NCBI GenBank assembly: GCA_963210315.1
Contig: OY723264.1
Location: 1 to 64,000 of the forward strand
Length of the DNA stretch: 64,000 nucleotides
Reading direction: 5' to 3'
Source: Rhynchopus euleeides
Taxonomy: Eukaryota > Euglenozoa > Diplonemea > Diplonemida > Diplonemidae
How positions within the stretch are numbered: position 1 is the first letter of the stretch; each line of letters starts with the position of its first letter. Of the stretch, positions 37,401 to 47,690 are shown piece after piece. Both the position numbers and the translations under genes were made by a program. The notes under the pieces were generated by a model that made no database searches, was not told the DNA's origin, and was given only the letters and a program-made list of their open reading frames with translations.

Positions 37401-40400
37401 CTGGTTTTGCCAAGTTCTGTATGCAGGCAGCTCCTGGTTTTGCCAAGTTCTGTATGCAGGCAGCTCCTGGTTTTGCCAAGTTCTGTATGCAGGCAGCTCC
37501 TGGTTTTGCCAAGTTCTGTATGCAGGCAGCTCCTGGTTTTGCCAACTTCTGTATGCAGGCAGCTCCTGGTTTTGCCACGTTCTGCATGCAGGCAGCTCCT
37601 GGTTTTGCCAAGTTCTGTATGCAGGCAGCTCCTGGTTTTGCCAAGTTCTGTATGCAGGCAGCTCCTGGTTTTGCCAAGTTCTGTATGCAGGCAGCTCCTG
37701 GTATTGCCAAGTTCTGTATGCAGGCAGCTCCTGGTTTTGCCAAGTTCTGTATGCAGGCAGCTCCTGGTTTTGCCAAGTTCTGCATGCAGGCAGCTCCTGG
37801 TTTTGCCAAGTTCTGTATGCAGGCAGCTCCTGGTTTTGCCAAGTTCTGTATGCAGGCAGCTCCTGGTTTTGCCAAGTTCTGTATGCAGGCAGCTCCTGGT
37901 TTTGCAAAGTTCTGCACGCAGGCAGCTCCTGGTTTTGCCACGTTCTGCATGCAGGCAGCTCCTGGTTTTGCCAAGTTCTGTATGCAGGCAGCTCCTGGTT
38001 TTGCCAGGTTCTGTATGCAGGCAGCTCCTGGTTTTGCCAAGTTCTGTATGCAGGCAGCTCCTGGTTTTGCCAAGTTCTGTATGCAGGCAGCTCCTGGTTT
38101 TGCCAAGTTCTGTATGCAGGCAGCTCCTGGTTTTGCCAAGTTCTGCATGCAGGCAGCTCCTGGTTTTGCCAAGTTCTGTATGCAGGCAGCTCCTGGTTTT
38201 GCCAAGTTCTGTATGCAGGCAGCTGATGGTTTTGCCAAGTTCTGTACGCAGGCAGCTCCTGGTTTTGCCAAGTTCTGTATGCAGGCAGCTCCTGGTTTTG
38301 CCAAGTTCTGTATGCAGGCAGCTCCTGGTTTTGCCAAGTTCTGCATGCAGGCAGCTCCTGGTTTTGCCAAGTTCTGTATGCAGGCAGCTCCTGGTTTTGC
38401 CAAGTTCTGCATGCAGGCAGCTCCTGGTTTTGCCAAGTTCTGTATGCAGGCAGCTCCTGGTTTTCCCAAGTTCTGTATGCAGGCAGCTCCTGGTTTTGCC
38501 AAGTTCTGTATGCAGGCAGCTCCTGGTTTTGCCAAGTTCTGTATGCAGGCAGCTCCTGGTTTTGCCAAGTTCTGCATGCAGGCAGCTCCTGGTTTTGCCA
38601 AGTTCTGTATGCAGGCAGCTCCTGGTTTTGCCAAGTTCTGTATGCAGGCAGCTCCTGGTTTTGCCAAGTTCTGCATGCAGGCAGCTCCTGGTTTTGCCAA
38701 GTTCTGTATGCAGGCAGCTCCTGGTTTTGCCAAGTTCTGTATGCAGGCAGCTCCTGGTTTTGCCAAGTTCTGTATGCAGGCAGCTCCTGGTTTTGCCAAG
38801 TTCTGCATGCAGGCAGCTCCTGGTTTTGCCAAGTTCTGTATGCAGGCAGCTCCTGGTTTTGCCAAGTTCTGTATGCAGGCAGCTCCTGGTTTTGCCAAGT
38901 TCTGCATGCAGGCAGCTCCTGGTTTTGCCAAGTTCTGTATGCAGGCAGCTCCTGGTTTTGCCAAGTTCTGCATGCAGGCAGCTCCTGGTTTTGCCAAGTT
39001 CTGTATGCAGGCAGCTCCTGGTTTTGCCAAGTTCTGTATGCAGGCAGCTCCTGGTTTTGCCAAGTTCTGTATGCAGGCAGCTCCTGGTTTTGCCAAGTTC
39101 TGTATGCAGGCAGCTCCTGGTTTTGCCAAGTTCTGTATGCAGGCAGCTCCTGGTTTTGCCAAGTTCTGCATGCAGGCAGCTCCTGGTTTTGCCAAGTTCT
39201 GTATGCAGGCAGCTCCTGGTTTTGCCAAGTTCTGTATGCAGGCAGCTCCTGGTTTTGCCAAGTTCTGTATGCAGGCAGCTCCTGGTTTTGCAAAGTTCTG
39301 CACGCAGGCAGCTCCTGGTTTTGCCAAGTTCTGCATGCAGGCAGCTCCTGGTTTTGCCAGGTTCTGTATGCAGGCAGCTCCTGGTTTTGCCAAGTTCTGT
39401 ATGCAGGCAGCTCCTGGTTTTGCCAAGTTCTGCATGCAGGCAGCTCCTGGTTTTGCCAAGTTCTGTATGCAGGCAGCTCCTGGTTTTGCCAAGTTCTGTA
39501 TGCAGGCAGCTCCTGGTTTTGCCAAGTTCTGCATGCAGGCAGCTCCTGGTTTTGCCAAGTTCTGTATGCAGGCAGCTCCTGGTTTTGCCAAGTTCTGTAT
39601 GCAGGCAGCTCCTGGTTTTGCCAAGTTCTGTATGCAGGCAGCTCCTGGTTTTGCCAAGTTCTGTATGCAGGCAGCTCCTGGTTTTGCCAAGTTCTGTATG
39701 CAGGCAGCTCCTGGTTTTGCCAAGTTCTGTATGCAGGCAGCTCCTGGTTTTGCCAAGTTCTGTATGCAGGCAGCTCCTGGTTTTGCCAAGTTCTGCATGC
39801 AGGCAGCTCCTGGTTTTGCCAAGTTCTGCATGCAGGCAGCTCCTGGTTTTGCCAAGTTCTGTATGCAGGCAGCTCCTGGTTTTGCCAAGTTCTGTATGCA
39901 GGCAGCTCCTGGTTTTGCCAAGTTCTGTATGCAGGCAGCTCCTGGTTTTGCCAAGTTCTGTATGCAGGCAGCTCCTGGTTTTGCCAAGTTCTGTATGCAG
40001 GCAGCTCCTGGTTTTGCCAAGTTCCGTATGCAGGCAGCTCCTGGTTTTGCCAAGTTCTGCATGCAGGCAGCTCCTGGTTTTGCCAAGTTCTGTATGCAGG
40101 CAGCTCCTGGTTTTGCCAAGTTCTGTATGCAGGCAGCTCCTGGTTTTGCCAAGTTCTGTATGCAGGCAGCTCCTGGTTTTGCCAAGTTCTGCATGCAGGC
40201 AGCTCCTGGTTTTGCCAAGTTCTGTATGCAGGCAGCTCCTGGTTTTGCCAAGTTCTGTATGCAGGCAGCTCCTGGTTTTGCCAAGTTCTGCATGCAGGCA
40301 GCTCCTGGTTTTGCCAAGTTCTGTATGCAGGCAGCTCCTGGTTTTGCCAAGTTCTGCATGCAGGCAGCTCCTGGTTTTGCCAAGTTCTGTATGCAGGCAG

Positions 40401-42000
40401 CTCCTGGTTTTGCCAAGTTCTGTATGCAGGCAGCTCCTGGTTTTGCCAAGTTCTGTATGCAGGCAGCTCCTGGTTTTGCAAAGTTCTGCACGCAGGCAGC
40501 TCCTGGTTTTGCCAAGTTCTGCATGCAGGCAGCTCCTGGTTTTGCCAGGTTCTGTATGCAGGCAGCTCCTGGTTTTGCCAAGTTCTGCATGCAGACAGCT
40601 CCTGGTTTTGCCAAGTTCTGCATGCAGGCAGCTCCTGGTTTTGCCAAGTTCTGTATGCAGGCAGCTCCTGGTTTTGCCAAGTTCTGTATGCAGGCAGCTC
40701 CTGGTTTTGCCAAGTTCTGTATGCAGGCAGCTCCTGGTTTTGCCAAGTTCTGTATGCAGGCAGCTCCTGGTTTTGCCAAGTTCTGTATGCAGGCAGCTCC
40801 TGGTTTTGCCAAGTTCTGTATGCAGGCAGCTCCTGGTTTTGCCAAGTTCTGTATGCAGGCAGCTCCTGGTTTTGCCAAGTTCTGCATGCAGGCAGCTCCT
40901 GGTTTTGCCAAGTTCTGTATGCAGGCAGCTCCTGGTTTTGCCAAGTTCTGTATGCAGGCAGCTCCTGGTTTTGCCAAGTTCTGTATGCAGGCAGCTCCTG
41001 GTTTTGCCAAGTTCTGTATGCAGGCAGCTCCTGGTTTTGCCAAGTTCTGTATGCAGGCAGCTCCTGGTTTTGCCAAGTTCCGTATGCAGGCAGCTCCTGG
41101 TTTTGCCAAGTTCTGCATGCAGGCAGCTCCTGGTTTTGCCAAGTTCTGTATGCAGGCAGCTCCTGGTTTTGCCAAGTTCTGTATGCAGGCAGCTCCTGGT
41201 TTTGCCAAGTTCTGTATGCAGGCAGCTCCTGGTTTTGCCAAGTTCTGTATGCAGGCAGCTCCTGGTTTTGCCAAGTTCTGTATGCAGGCAGCTCCTGGTT
41301 TTGCCAACTTCTGTATGCAGGCAGCTCCTGGTTTTGCCACGTTCTGCATGCAGGCAGCTCCTGGTTTTGCCAAGTTCTGTATGCAGGCAGCTCCTGGTTT
41401 TGCCAAGTTCTGTATGCAGGCAGCTCCTGGTTTTGCCAAGTTCTGTATGCAGGCAGCTCCTGGTATTGCCAAGTTCTGTATGCAGGCAGCTCCTGGTTTT
41501 GCCAAGTTCTGTATGCAGGCAGCTCCTGGTTTTGCCAAGTTCTGCATGCAGGCAGCTCCTGGTTTTGCCAAGTTCTGTATGCAGGCAGCTCCTGGTTTTG
41601 CCAAGTTCTGTATGCAGGCAGCTCCTGGTTTTGCCAAGTTCTGTATGCAGGCAGCTCCTGGTTTTGCAAAGTTCTGCACGCAGGCAGCTCCTGGTTTTGC
41701 CACGTTCTGCATGCAGGCAGCTCCTGGTTTTGCCAAGTTCTGTATGCAGGCAGCTCCTGGTTTTGCCAGGTTCTGTATGCAGGCAGCTCCTGGTTTTGCC
41801 AAGTTCTGTATGCAGGCAGCTCCTGGTTTTGCCAAGTTCTGTATGCAGGCAGCTCCTGGTTTTGCCAAGTTCTGTATGCAGGCAGCTCCTGGTTTTGCCA
41901 AGTTCTGCATGCAGGCAGCTCCTGGTTTTGCCAAGTTCTGTATGCAGGCAGCTCCTGGTTTTGCCAAGTTCTGTATGCAGGCAGCTCCTGGTTTTGCCAA
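34492..42000 (+). repeat. 3,729/3,762-bp segmental duplication in satellite
   Basis: Rare markers recur in order. CTGATGG/TACG is at 34492 and 38221, and TTTTCCCAAG at 34732 and 38461, both at offset 3,729 (113 monomers). TTCCGTATG is at 36261 and 40023, and again at 37317 and 41079; GCCAACTTC is at 37541 and 41303; all three are at offset 3,762 (114 monomers). The offset changes by exactly one monomer between the early and later markers, so one copy gained or lost a monomer after the duplication. This stretch has fewer CTTATGG and CTGATGG monomers than the rest of array 1. Confidence 0.88.
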
Positions 42001-42843
42001 GTTCTGTATGCAGGCAGCTCCTGGTTTTGCAAAGTTCTGCACGCAGGCAGCTCCTGGTTTTGCCACGTTCTGCATGCAGGCAGCTCCTGGTTTTGCCAAG
42101 TTCTGTATGCAGGCAGCTCCTGGTTTTGCCAGGTTCTGTATGCAGGCAGCTCCTGGTTTTGCCAAGTTCTGTATGCAGGCAGCTCCTGGTTTTGCCAAGT
42201 TCTGTATGCAGGCAGCTCCTGGTTTTGCCAAGTTCTGTATGCAGGCAGCTCCTGGTTTTGCCAAGTTCTGTATGCAGGCAGCTCCTGGTTTTGCCAAGTT
42301 CTGTATGCAGGCAGCTTATGGTTTTGCCAAGTTCTGCACGCAGGCAGCTCCTGGTTTTGCCAAGTTCTGTATGCAGGCAGCTCCTGGTTTTGCCAAGTTC
42401 TGCATGCAGGCAGCTCCTGGTTTTGCCAAGTTCTGTATGCAGGCAGCTCCTGGTTTTGCCAAGTTCTGTATGCAGGCAGCTCCTGGTTTTGCCAAGTTCT
42501 GTATGCAGGCAGCTGATGGTTTTGCCAAGTTCTGTACGCAGGCAGCTCCTGGTTTTGCCAAGTTCTGCATGCAGGCAGCTCCTGGTTTTGCCAAGTTCTG
42601 TATGCAGGCAGCTCCTGGTTTTGCCAAGTTCTGTATGCAGGCAGCTCCTGGTTTTGCCAAGTTCTGCATGCAGACAGCTCCTGGTTTTGCCAAGTTCTGT
42701 ATGCAGGCAGCTCCTGGTTTTGCCAAGTTCTGTATGCAGGCAGCTCCTGGTTTTGCCAAGTTCTGCATGCAGGCAGCTCCTGGTTTTGCCAAGTTCTGTA
42801 TGCAGGCAGCTCCTGGTTTTGCCAAGTTCTGTATGCAGGCAGC

Positions 42844-44290
42844 TTATGGTTCTGCCACGTTCTGCACGCAGGCAGCTCCTGGTTTTGCAAAGTTCTGCAC
42901 GCAGGCAGCTCCTGGTTTTGCCACGTTCTGCATGCAGGCAGCTCCTGGTTTTGCCAAGTTCTGTATGCAGGCAGCTCCTGGTTTTGCCAGGTTCTGTATG
43001 CAGGCAGCTCCTGGTTTTGCCAAGTTCTGTATGCAGGCAGCTCCTGGTTTTGCCAAGTTCTGTATGCAGGCAGCTCCTGGTTTTGCCAAGTTCTGTATGC
43101 AGGCAGCTCCTGGTTTTGCCAAGTTCTGTATGCAGGCAGCTCCTGGTTTTGCCAAGTTCTGTATGCAGGCAGCTTATGTTTTTGCCACGTTCTGCACGCA
43201 GGCAGCTCCTGGTTTTGCCAAGTTCTGCATGCAGGCAGCTCCTGGTTTTGCCAAGTTCTGTATGCAGGCAGCTCCTGGTTTTGCCAAGTTCTGTATGCAG
43301 GCAGCTCCTGGTTTTGCCAAGTTCTGTATGCAGGCAGCTCCTGGTTTTGCAAAGTTCTGCACGCAGGCAGCTCCTGGTTTTGCCAAGTTCTGCATGCAGG
43401 CAGCTCCTGGTTTTGCCAAGTTCTGTATGCAGGCAGCTCCTGGTTTTGCCAAGTTCTGTATGCAGGCAGCTCCTGGTTTTGCCAAGTTCTGTATGCAGGC
43501 AGCTGATGGTTTTGCCAAGTTCTGTACGCAGGCAGCTCCTGGTTTTGCCAAGTTCTGTATGCAGGCAGCTCCTGGTTTTGCCAAGTTCTGCATGCAGGCA
43601 GCTCCTGGTTTTGCCAAGTTCTGTATGCAGGCAGCTCCTGGTTTTGCCAAGTTCTGTATGCAGGCAGCTCCTGGTTTTGCCAAGTTCTGCATGCAGACAG
43701 CTCCTGGTTTTGCCAAGTTCTGTATGCAGGCAGCTCCTGGTTTTGCCAAGTTCTGTATGCAGGCAGCTCCTGGTTTTGCCAAGTTCTGTATGCAGGCAGC
43801 TTATGGTTCTGCCACGTTCTGCACGCAGGCAGCTCCTGGTTTTGCAAAGTTCTGCACGCAGGCAGCTCCTGGTTTTGCCACGTTCTGCATGCAGGCAGCT
43901 CCTGGTTTTGCCAAGTTCTGTATGCAGGCAGCTCCTGGTTTTGCCAGGTTCTGTATGCAGGCAGCTCCTGGTTTTGCCAAGTTCTGTATGCAGGCAGCTC
44001 CTGGTTTTGCCAAGTTCTGTATGCAGGCAGCTCCTGGTTTTGCCAAGTTCTGTATGCAGGCAGCTCCTGGTTTTGCCAAGTTCTGTATGCAGGCAGCTCC
44101 TGGTTTTGCCAAGTTCTGTATGCAGGCAGCTTATGTTTTTGCCACGTTCTGCACGCAGGCAGCTCCTGGTTTTGCCAAGTTCTGCATGCAGGCAGCTCCT
44201 GGTTTTGCCAAGTTCTGTATGCAGGCAGCTCCTGGTTTTGCCAAGTTCTGTATGCAGGCAGCTCCTGGTTTTGCCAAGTTCTGTATGCAG
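42844..44290 (+). repeat. 957-bp duplication next to island 1
   Basis: The CTTATGGTTCTGCCACG monomer at about 42842 recurs at about 43799, and CTTATGTTTTTGCCACG at about 43172 recurs at about 44129. Both offsets are 957 bp (29 monomers). Between them lie the same runs of GCAAAG, GCCACG and GCCAGG monomers. The second copy is truncated by the end of the array at 44359. The CTTATGGTTCTGCCACG form also occurs at about 45955 in array 2 and about 49260 in array 3, so it pre-dates or spans the insertions. Confidence 0.82.
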
Positions 44291-44359
44291 GCAGCTTATG
44301 GTTTTGCCAAGTTCTGCACGCAGGCAGCTCCTGGTTTTGCCAAGTTCTGTATGCAGGCA

Positions 44360-44371
44360 TTTTTTTTTTTT
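44360..44371 (-). other. Poly(A) tail of island 1
   Basis: Twelve T on the plus strand directly abut satellite at 44359. Read on the minus strand this is a 3' A(12) following GGTCCGGATGTCCCACAGAAC. It fixes the orientation of the insertion and implies copying from a polyadenylated RNA. No AATAAA signal is evident just upstream. Confidence 0.75.
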
Positions 44372-45468
44372 GTTCTGTGGGACATCCGGACCGAGAATCT
44401 TTGCAGCTGTTGTTTGTCTGGGCTAGTTGGTACAGAATACAAGGTACAAGAGACAAGCAAGACAAGAAACGAAAAGAAGAAAGCGAAAGAAACACACATG
44501 AAAAGATCACACACATCAAACGACACGCCAAAAATGGCACAGCCTCTGGACATCCACTTAGCCAGCGAGGACCACACTGGTGACAGATTGCTCGTACATA
44601 ACTCCAAAAACGGGGGGCTTGGTTGCTTCAATAGCATATGGTTGATAGCCGCCAACCGCTTTTGTGTTATGTGCAAGGAACCTGAAGTGGAAGTTGCACA
44701 TTACACATTGCAATGAATGCTGAAACACAGAGTGTCACAGGAAACGATCGAGTAAAGAAAAACTCAAAGAAAAAGCCCAAAAGGGAAACACAAGCTAGCT
44801 GGGACAACGCTAGGGTTCAGAAAACTGCTCTTTGTAGTGATGGAGGGGCTTGTTGGTTTGTTTGTAGCCGCAACGCATCGACACAAAGAGAGGTCTCTGT
44901 TGTGCACCGAAAAAGTAGAGAAAGGGCCAATGGTGAAAGCAAAAGGCAGTGCTGTCTATGACTCCACCGCCTGCAACACTAGTCAACCCCTTGTGCGAAG
45001 GGGGAGGGGCCAGGCACAGGTCAGCAGCGACCACCCAGAGGGGCTACCCGTTGAGGGCTTAGAGCCGCAACGTGGGGGCAGGATCAGCTCCAGCAGGATC
45101 TTCTCAGGCATCGCGCAGCTCCAGCACGCCCGATCGCGGCACTAGGGAAAGCATTGGCGAGGCTTTCACGCCCCAAAAGGGGGGCAACCCTGCATCCTGA
45201 TCTTCCTACAGGCTGGCCTGCAGACGTCCATGTGCTCAAGCCACTCATGCAATTAGAGCAACTCAGAGGGAACAGCCCAGGGCCTTATGCTCGCGCACAC
45301 TGCCCTGACCCATGCACAGGTCCGATTTCTCCCGAGACTCACTCAAGAGGCCCCCCAAGGTCAATTCCAAGGATCTTAATACCAGAGCTTGCTTTGGTTT
45401 CCCCTCCAAGGAGGGTAATCACAGGGGGCGCCACGTGAAGGCAGCAAGTTGGATTTTATCCCCCCTTT
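44360..45468 (-). mobile_element. Island 1: minus-strand retroposon or processed sequence
   Basis: This 1.1-kb non-satellite block lies between satellite arrays. Read on the minus strand it ends in A(12) (plus-strand T run 44360-44371). The last 21 bases before it (44339-44359) and the first 21 after it (45469-45489) match except for one T/C at the commonest satellite variable site, as expected for a target-site duplication, although a tandem target makes this ambiguous. Composition is mixed: T-rich in the sense orientation near 44750-44800 and GC-rich near 45000-45450. Short perfect hairpins are seen at 45402-45415 (CCCTCC/GGAGGG) and around 45170-45185. Small frames occur (for example 44810-45034 minus and 45154-45438 plus), but I recognise no domain and call none a gene. 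It may be a retrotransposon 3' end, a SINE or a retrocopied transcript. Confidence 0.7.
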
Positions 45469-46619
45469 GCCAAGTTCTGCATGCAGGCAGCTCCTGGTTT
45501 TGCCAAGTTCTGTATGCAGGCAGCTCCTGGTTTTGCCAAGTTCTGTATGCAGGCAGCTCCTGGTTTTGCCAAGTTCTGTATGCAGGCAGCTGATGGTTTT
45601 GCCAAGTTCTGTACGCAGGCAGCTCCTGGTTTTGCCAAGTTCTGTATGCAGGCAGCTCCTGGTTTTGCCAAGTTCTGCATGCAGGCAGCTCCTGGTTTTG
45701 CCAAGTTCTGTATGCAGGCAGCTCCTGGTTTTGCCAAGTTCTGTATGCAGGCAGCTCCTGGTTTTGCCAAGTTCTGCATGCAGACAGCTCCTGGTTTTGC
45801 CAAGTTCTGTATGCAGGCAGCTCCTGGTTTTGCCAAGTTCTGTATGCAGGCAGCTCCTGGTTTTGCCAAGTTCTGCATGCAGGCAGCTCCTGGTTTTGCC
45901 AAGTTCTGTATGCAGGCAGCTCCTGGTTTGGCCAAGATCTGTATGCAGGCAGCTTATGGTTCTGCCACGTTCTGCACGCAGGCAGCTCCTGGTTTTGCCA
46001 AGTTCTGCATGCAGGCAGCTCCTGGTTTTGCCAAGTTCTGTATGCAGGCAGCTCCTGGTTTTGCCAAGTTCTGCATGCAGGCAGCTCCTGGTTTTGCCAA
46101 GTTCTGTATGCAGGCAGCTCCTGGTTTTGCCAAGTTCTGTATGCAGGCAGCTCCTGGTTTTGCCAAGTTCTGCATGCAGGCAGCTCCTGGTTTTGCCAAG
46201 TTCTGTATGCAGGCAGCTCCTGGTTTTGCCAAGTTCTGCATGCAGGCAGCTCCTGGTTTTGCCAAGTTCTGTATGCAGGCAGCTCCTGGTTTTGCCAAGT
46301 TCTGTATGCAGGCAGCTCCTGGTTTTGCCAAGTTCTGTATGCAGGCAGCTCCTGGTTTTGCCAAGTTCTGCATGCAGGCAGCTCCGGGTTTTGCCAAGTT
46401 CTGTATGCAGGCAGCTCCTGGTTTTGCCAAGTTCTGTATGCAGGCAGCTCCTGGTTTTGCCAAGTTCTGTATGCAGGCAGCTCCTGGTTTTGCCAAGTTC
46501 TGTATGCAGGCAGCTCCTGGTTTTGCCAAGTTCTGTATGCAGGCAGCTCCTGGTTTTGCCAAGTTCTGCATGCAGGCAGCTCCTGGTTTTGCCAAGTTCT
46601 GTATGCAGGCAGCTCCTGG
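45469..46619 (+). repeat. 33-bp satellite, array 2 (about 35 monomers)
   Basis: This is a short satellite segment between the two islands, in the same orientation as arrays 1 and 3. It has the same variants, including a CTGATGG/TACG pair near 45590, a CAGACAGC monomer near 45781, and a CTTATGGTTCTGCCACG monomer near 45955. A rare monomer reading TTTGGCCAAGATC lies near 45927. All of this suggests that arrays 1, 2 and 3 were one continuous array before the islands inserted. Confidence 0.95.
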
Positions 46620-47690
46620 CGGGTTTACGAGGAGTGGGCGCGGCAGATGCGCGAGTCCGGCAGCATGAACGTTGCGTCGTGGGCCGACGAGCTGACGCTG
46701 CAGGGGGCCGCGCGGGCGACGGGCTCCCCGATCGTCGTGCTCGCTGATGACACTGCACCGCGGATATACCGCCCCCTGAGGAAGCCGTACGGGCCTGTCG
46801 CGGGTGTCAAGTTCAAGGCATCGCACTACAGCCCACTCCACATCTCGGAGCAGGTGCGGTCCTTCGTGCTCCGCCTCGCACCGGCCGTACCCCTCGTCTC
46901 CACCGGCTGCCGAGGCGCAGAGGCTGGCCTCCACATGGTCCGAGTAGACGGGGGGACAGCCGAACTGTCGGTGCTGTGTGTCAGATGTGAGCAGCCGTTT
47001 GACACCCGAACGCCCCACTGGGAATGCATAGGCTGCAATCGCCTAGCGTGCACGGGCTGTGTGTCGGACGGAGAGACATGTACCCGTCCGCCGGACCGAG
47101 GAGGCGACGGGGCTGCGACGGACGGTAACGCACACACGACCTCGGGCGGCTCTCCCTCTGCTTCTACAGCACCAGCCCCCTCGTCGAACGCGACCGCTCA
47201 GCCCTCCACCTCCTCCACCTCCTCCACCTCCTCCACCGACTCCACCTCCTCCACCGACTCCACCTCCGACGCGCAGCAGGGCGGCTCCACCAGCGAGAAC
47301 GCACCAGCCCCCTCAGCGTCGCAGCACACAGGCAAGCGGAAGGCCGACCGTGACGTGTCAGCCTCTCCCCCGGACAGGAAGCGCAGCGCGACGGCTGCCG
47401 ACAAAGGCACCCCAGCTGATGACGCCGACGTCCCCAAGACGGTGGCTGAATGGGACGCCCTGTTCACCCCAGAGCCTGGCTCCCCGGAGGAGGAGTTCAA
47501 GTCCGCGAGGCGAGCCCTGCATGCGTGGCGTTGCAAGGTCCGCCTCCAAGACAGAGAGGAGCAGAGGCTGTACAATAACCTCAACTCGAGGATGTACACC
47601 GCAGCGGGCATGCGTCGCGCGACAGCGGGGACAGCGTCCCAGGGATCACGCCGCGCCGCGCCGCGCGCGACAGGCGCCGCCACCCAGTGA
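46620..47690 (+). pseudogene. Truncated OTU-type protease with Cys-rich zinc finger
   Basis: The open frame enters directly from satellite at 46620 (RVYEEWARQM) and stops with TGA at 47688-47690. The ATG at 46647 is internal and probably not a true start. With that Met as 1, residues 11-43 (SWADELTLQGAARATG, then PIVVL) match the helix-strand part of OTU deubiquitinase-like proteases, and SHYSPL at 59-64 matches their catalytic-His motif. The N-terminal half with the catalytic Cys (DGxC region) is missing, so this copy should be inactive. Cys 111, 114, 127, 130, 135, 138 and 145 form CX2C-X12-CX2C-X4-CX2C-X6-C, a probable zinc-binding fold. A Ser/Thr-rich linker (about 186-210) and an acidic/basic helical tail follow. 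OTU domains are known in some eukaryotic retrotransposons as well as cellular enzymes, so it could be a LINE ORF end or a retrocopied host gene. Confidence 0.6.
47204..47269 (+). repeat. CTCCAC trinucleotide-type minisatellite in the coding frame
   Basis: Short imperfect repeats of TCCACC/TCCTCCACC and CCGACTCCACC encode a Ser/Thr/Asp linker (STSSTSSTSSTDSTSSTDST) between the zinc finger and the C-terminal tail. This is a low-complexity spacer that can change length by slippage; no function is implied. Confidence 0.8.

Larger units (their letters stand above)
5768..44359 (+). repeat. 33-bp satellite, array 1 (about 1,170 monomers)
   Basis: Tandem 33-bp monomers contain GCAGGCAGCTCCTGG followed by TTTTGCCAAGTTCTG and then TATG or CATG. 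The commonest variation is TGTATG versus TGCATG. Rarer forms are CTTATGG or CTGATGG for CTCCTGG, CACG or TACG for CATG/TATG, GCCAGG, GCCACG, GCAAAG, GCCGAG and CAGACAGC. The consensus has no CpG; CpG appears only in variants. Because 33 is 11 codons, several frames on both strands stay open for kilobases. Variants fall at all codon positions of any given frame, no domain is seen, and an open frame runs straight through into the unrelated island at 44360, so I treat this as non-coding. Long-range blocks within it are listed separately. Confidence 0.97.

Noticed and set aside
5768..44359. CENP-B-box-like centromere motif in the satellite
   Set aside because: No sequence resembling the CENP-B box is present in the monomer. 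A centromeric role is possible but has no sequence support here.
44530..44560. Relict dinoflagellate spliced leader in island 1 (minus strand GCCATTTTTGGC)
   Set aside because: Only a short self-complementary core resembles the leader (GCCATTTTGGC); the flanking bases do not match, so it is not usable as evidence.
44810..45034. 74-residue minus-strand frame in island 1
   Set aside because: No recognisable domain and no codon or conservation evidence; a frame of this length is expected by chance.
46619..46626. One GCGGGTTT unit at the satellite/island 2 boundary, identical to the 8-bp repeat
   Set aside because: It spans the junction and reads as codons of the OTU frame (CGG GTT). A single 8-base match is easily chance.
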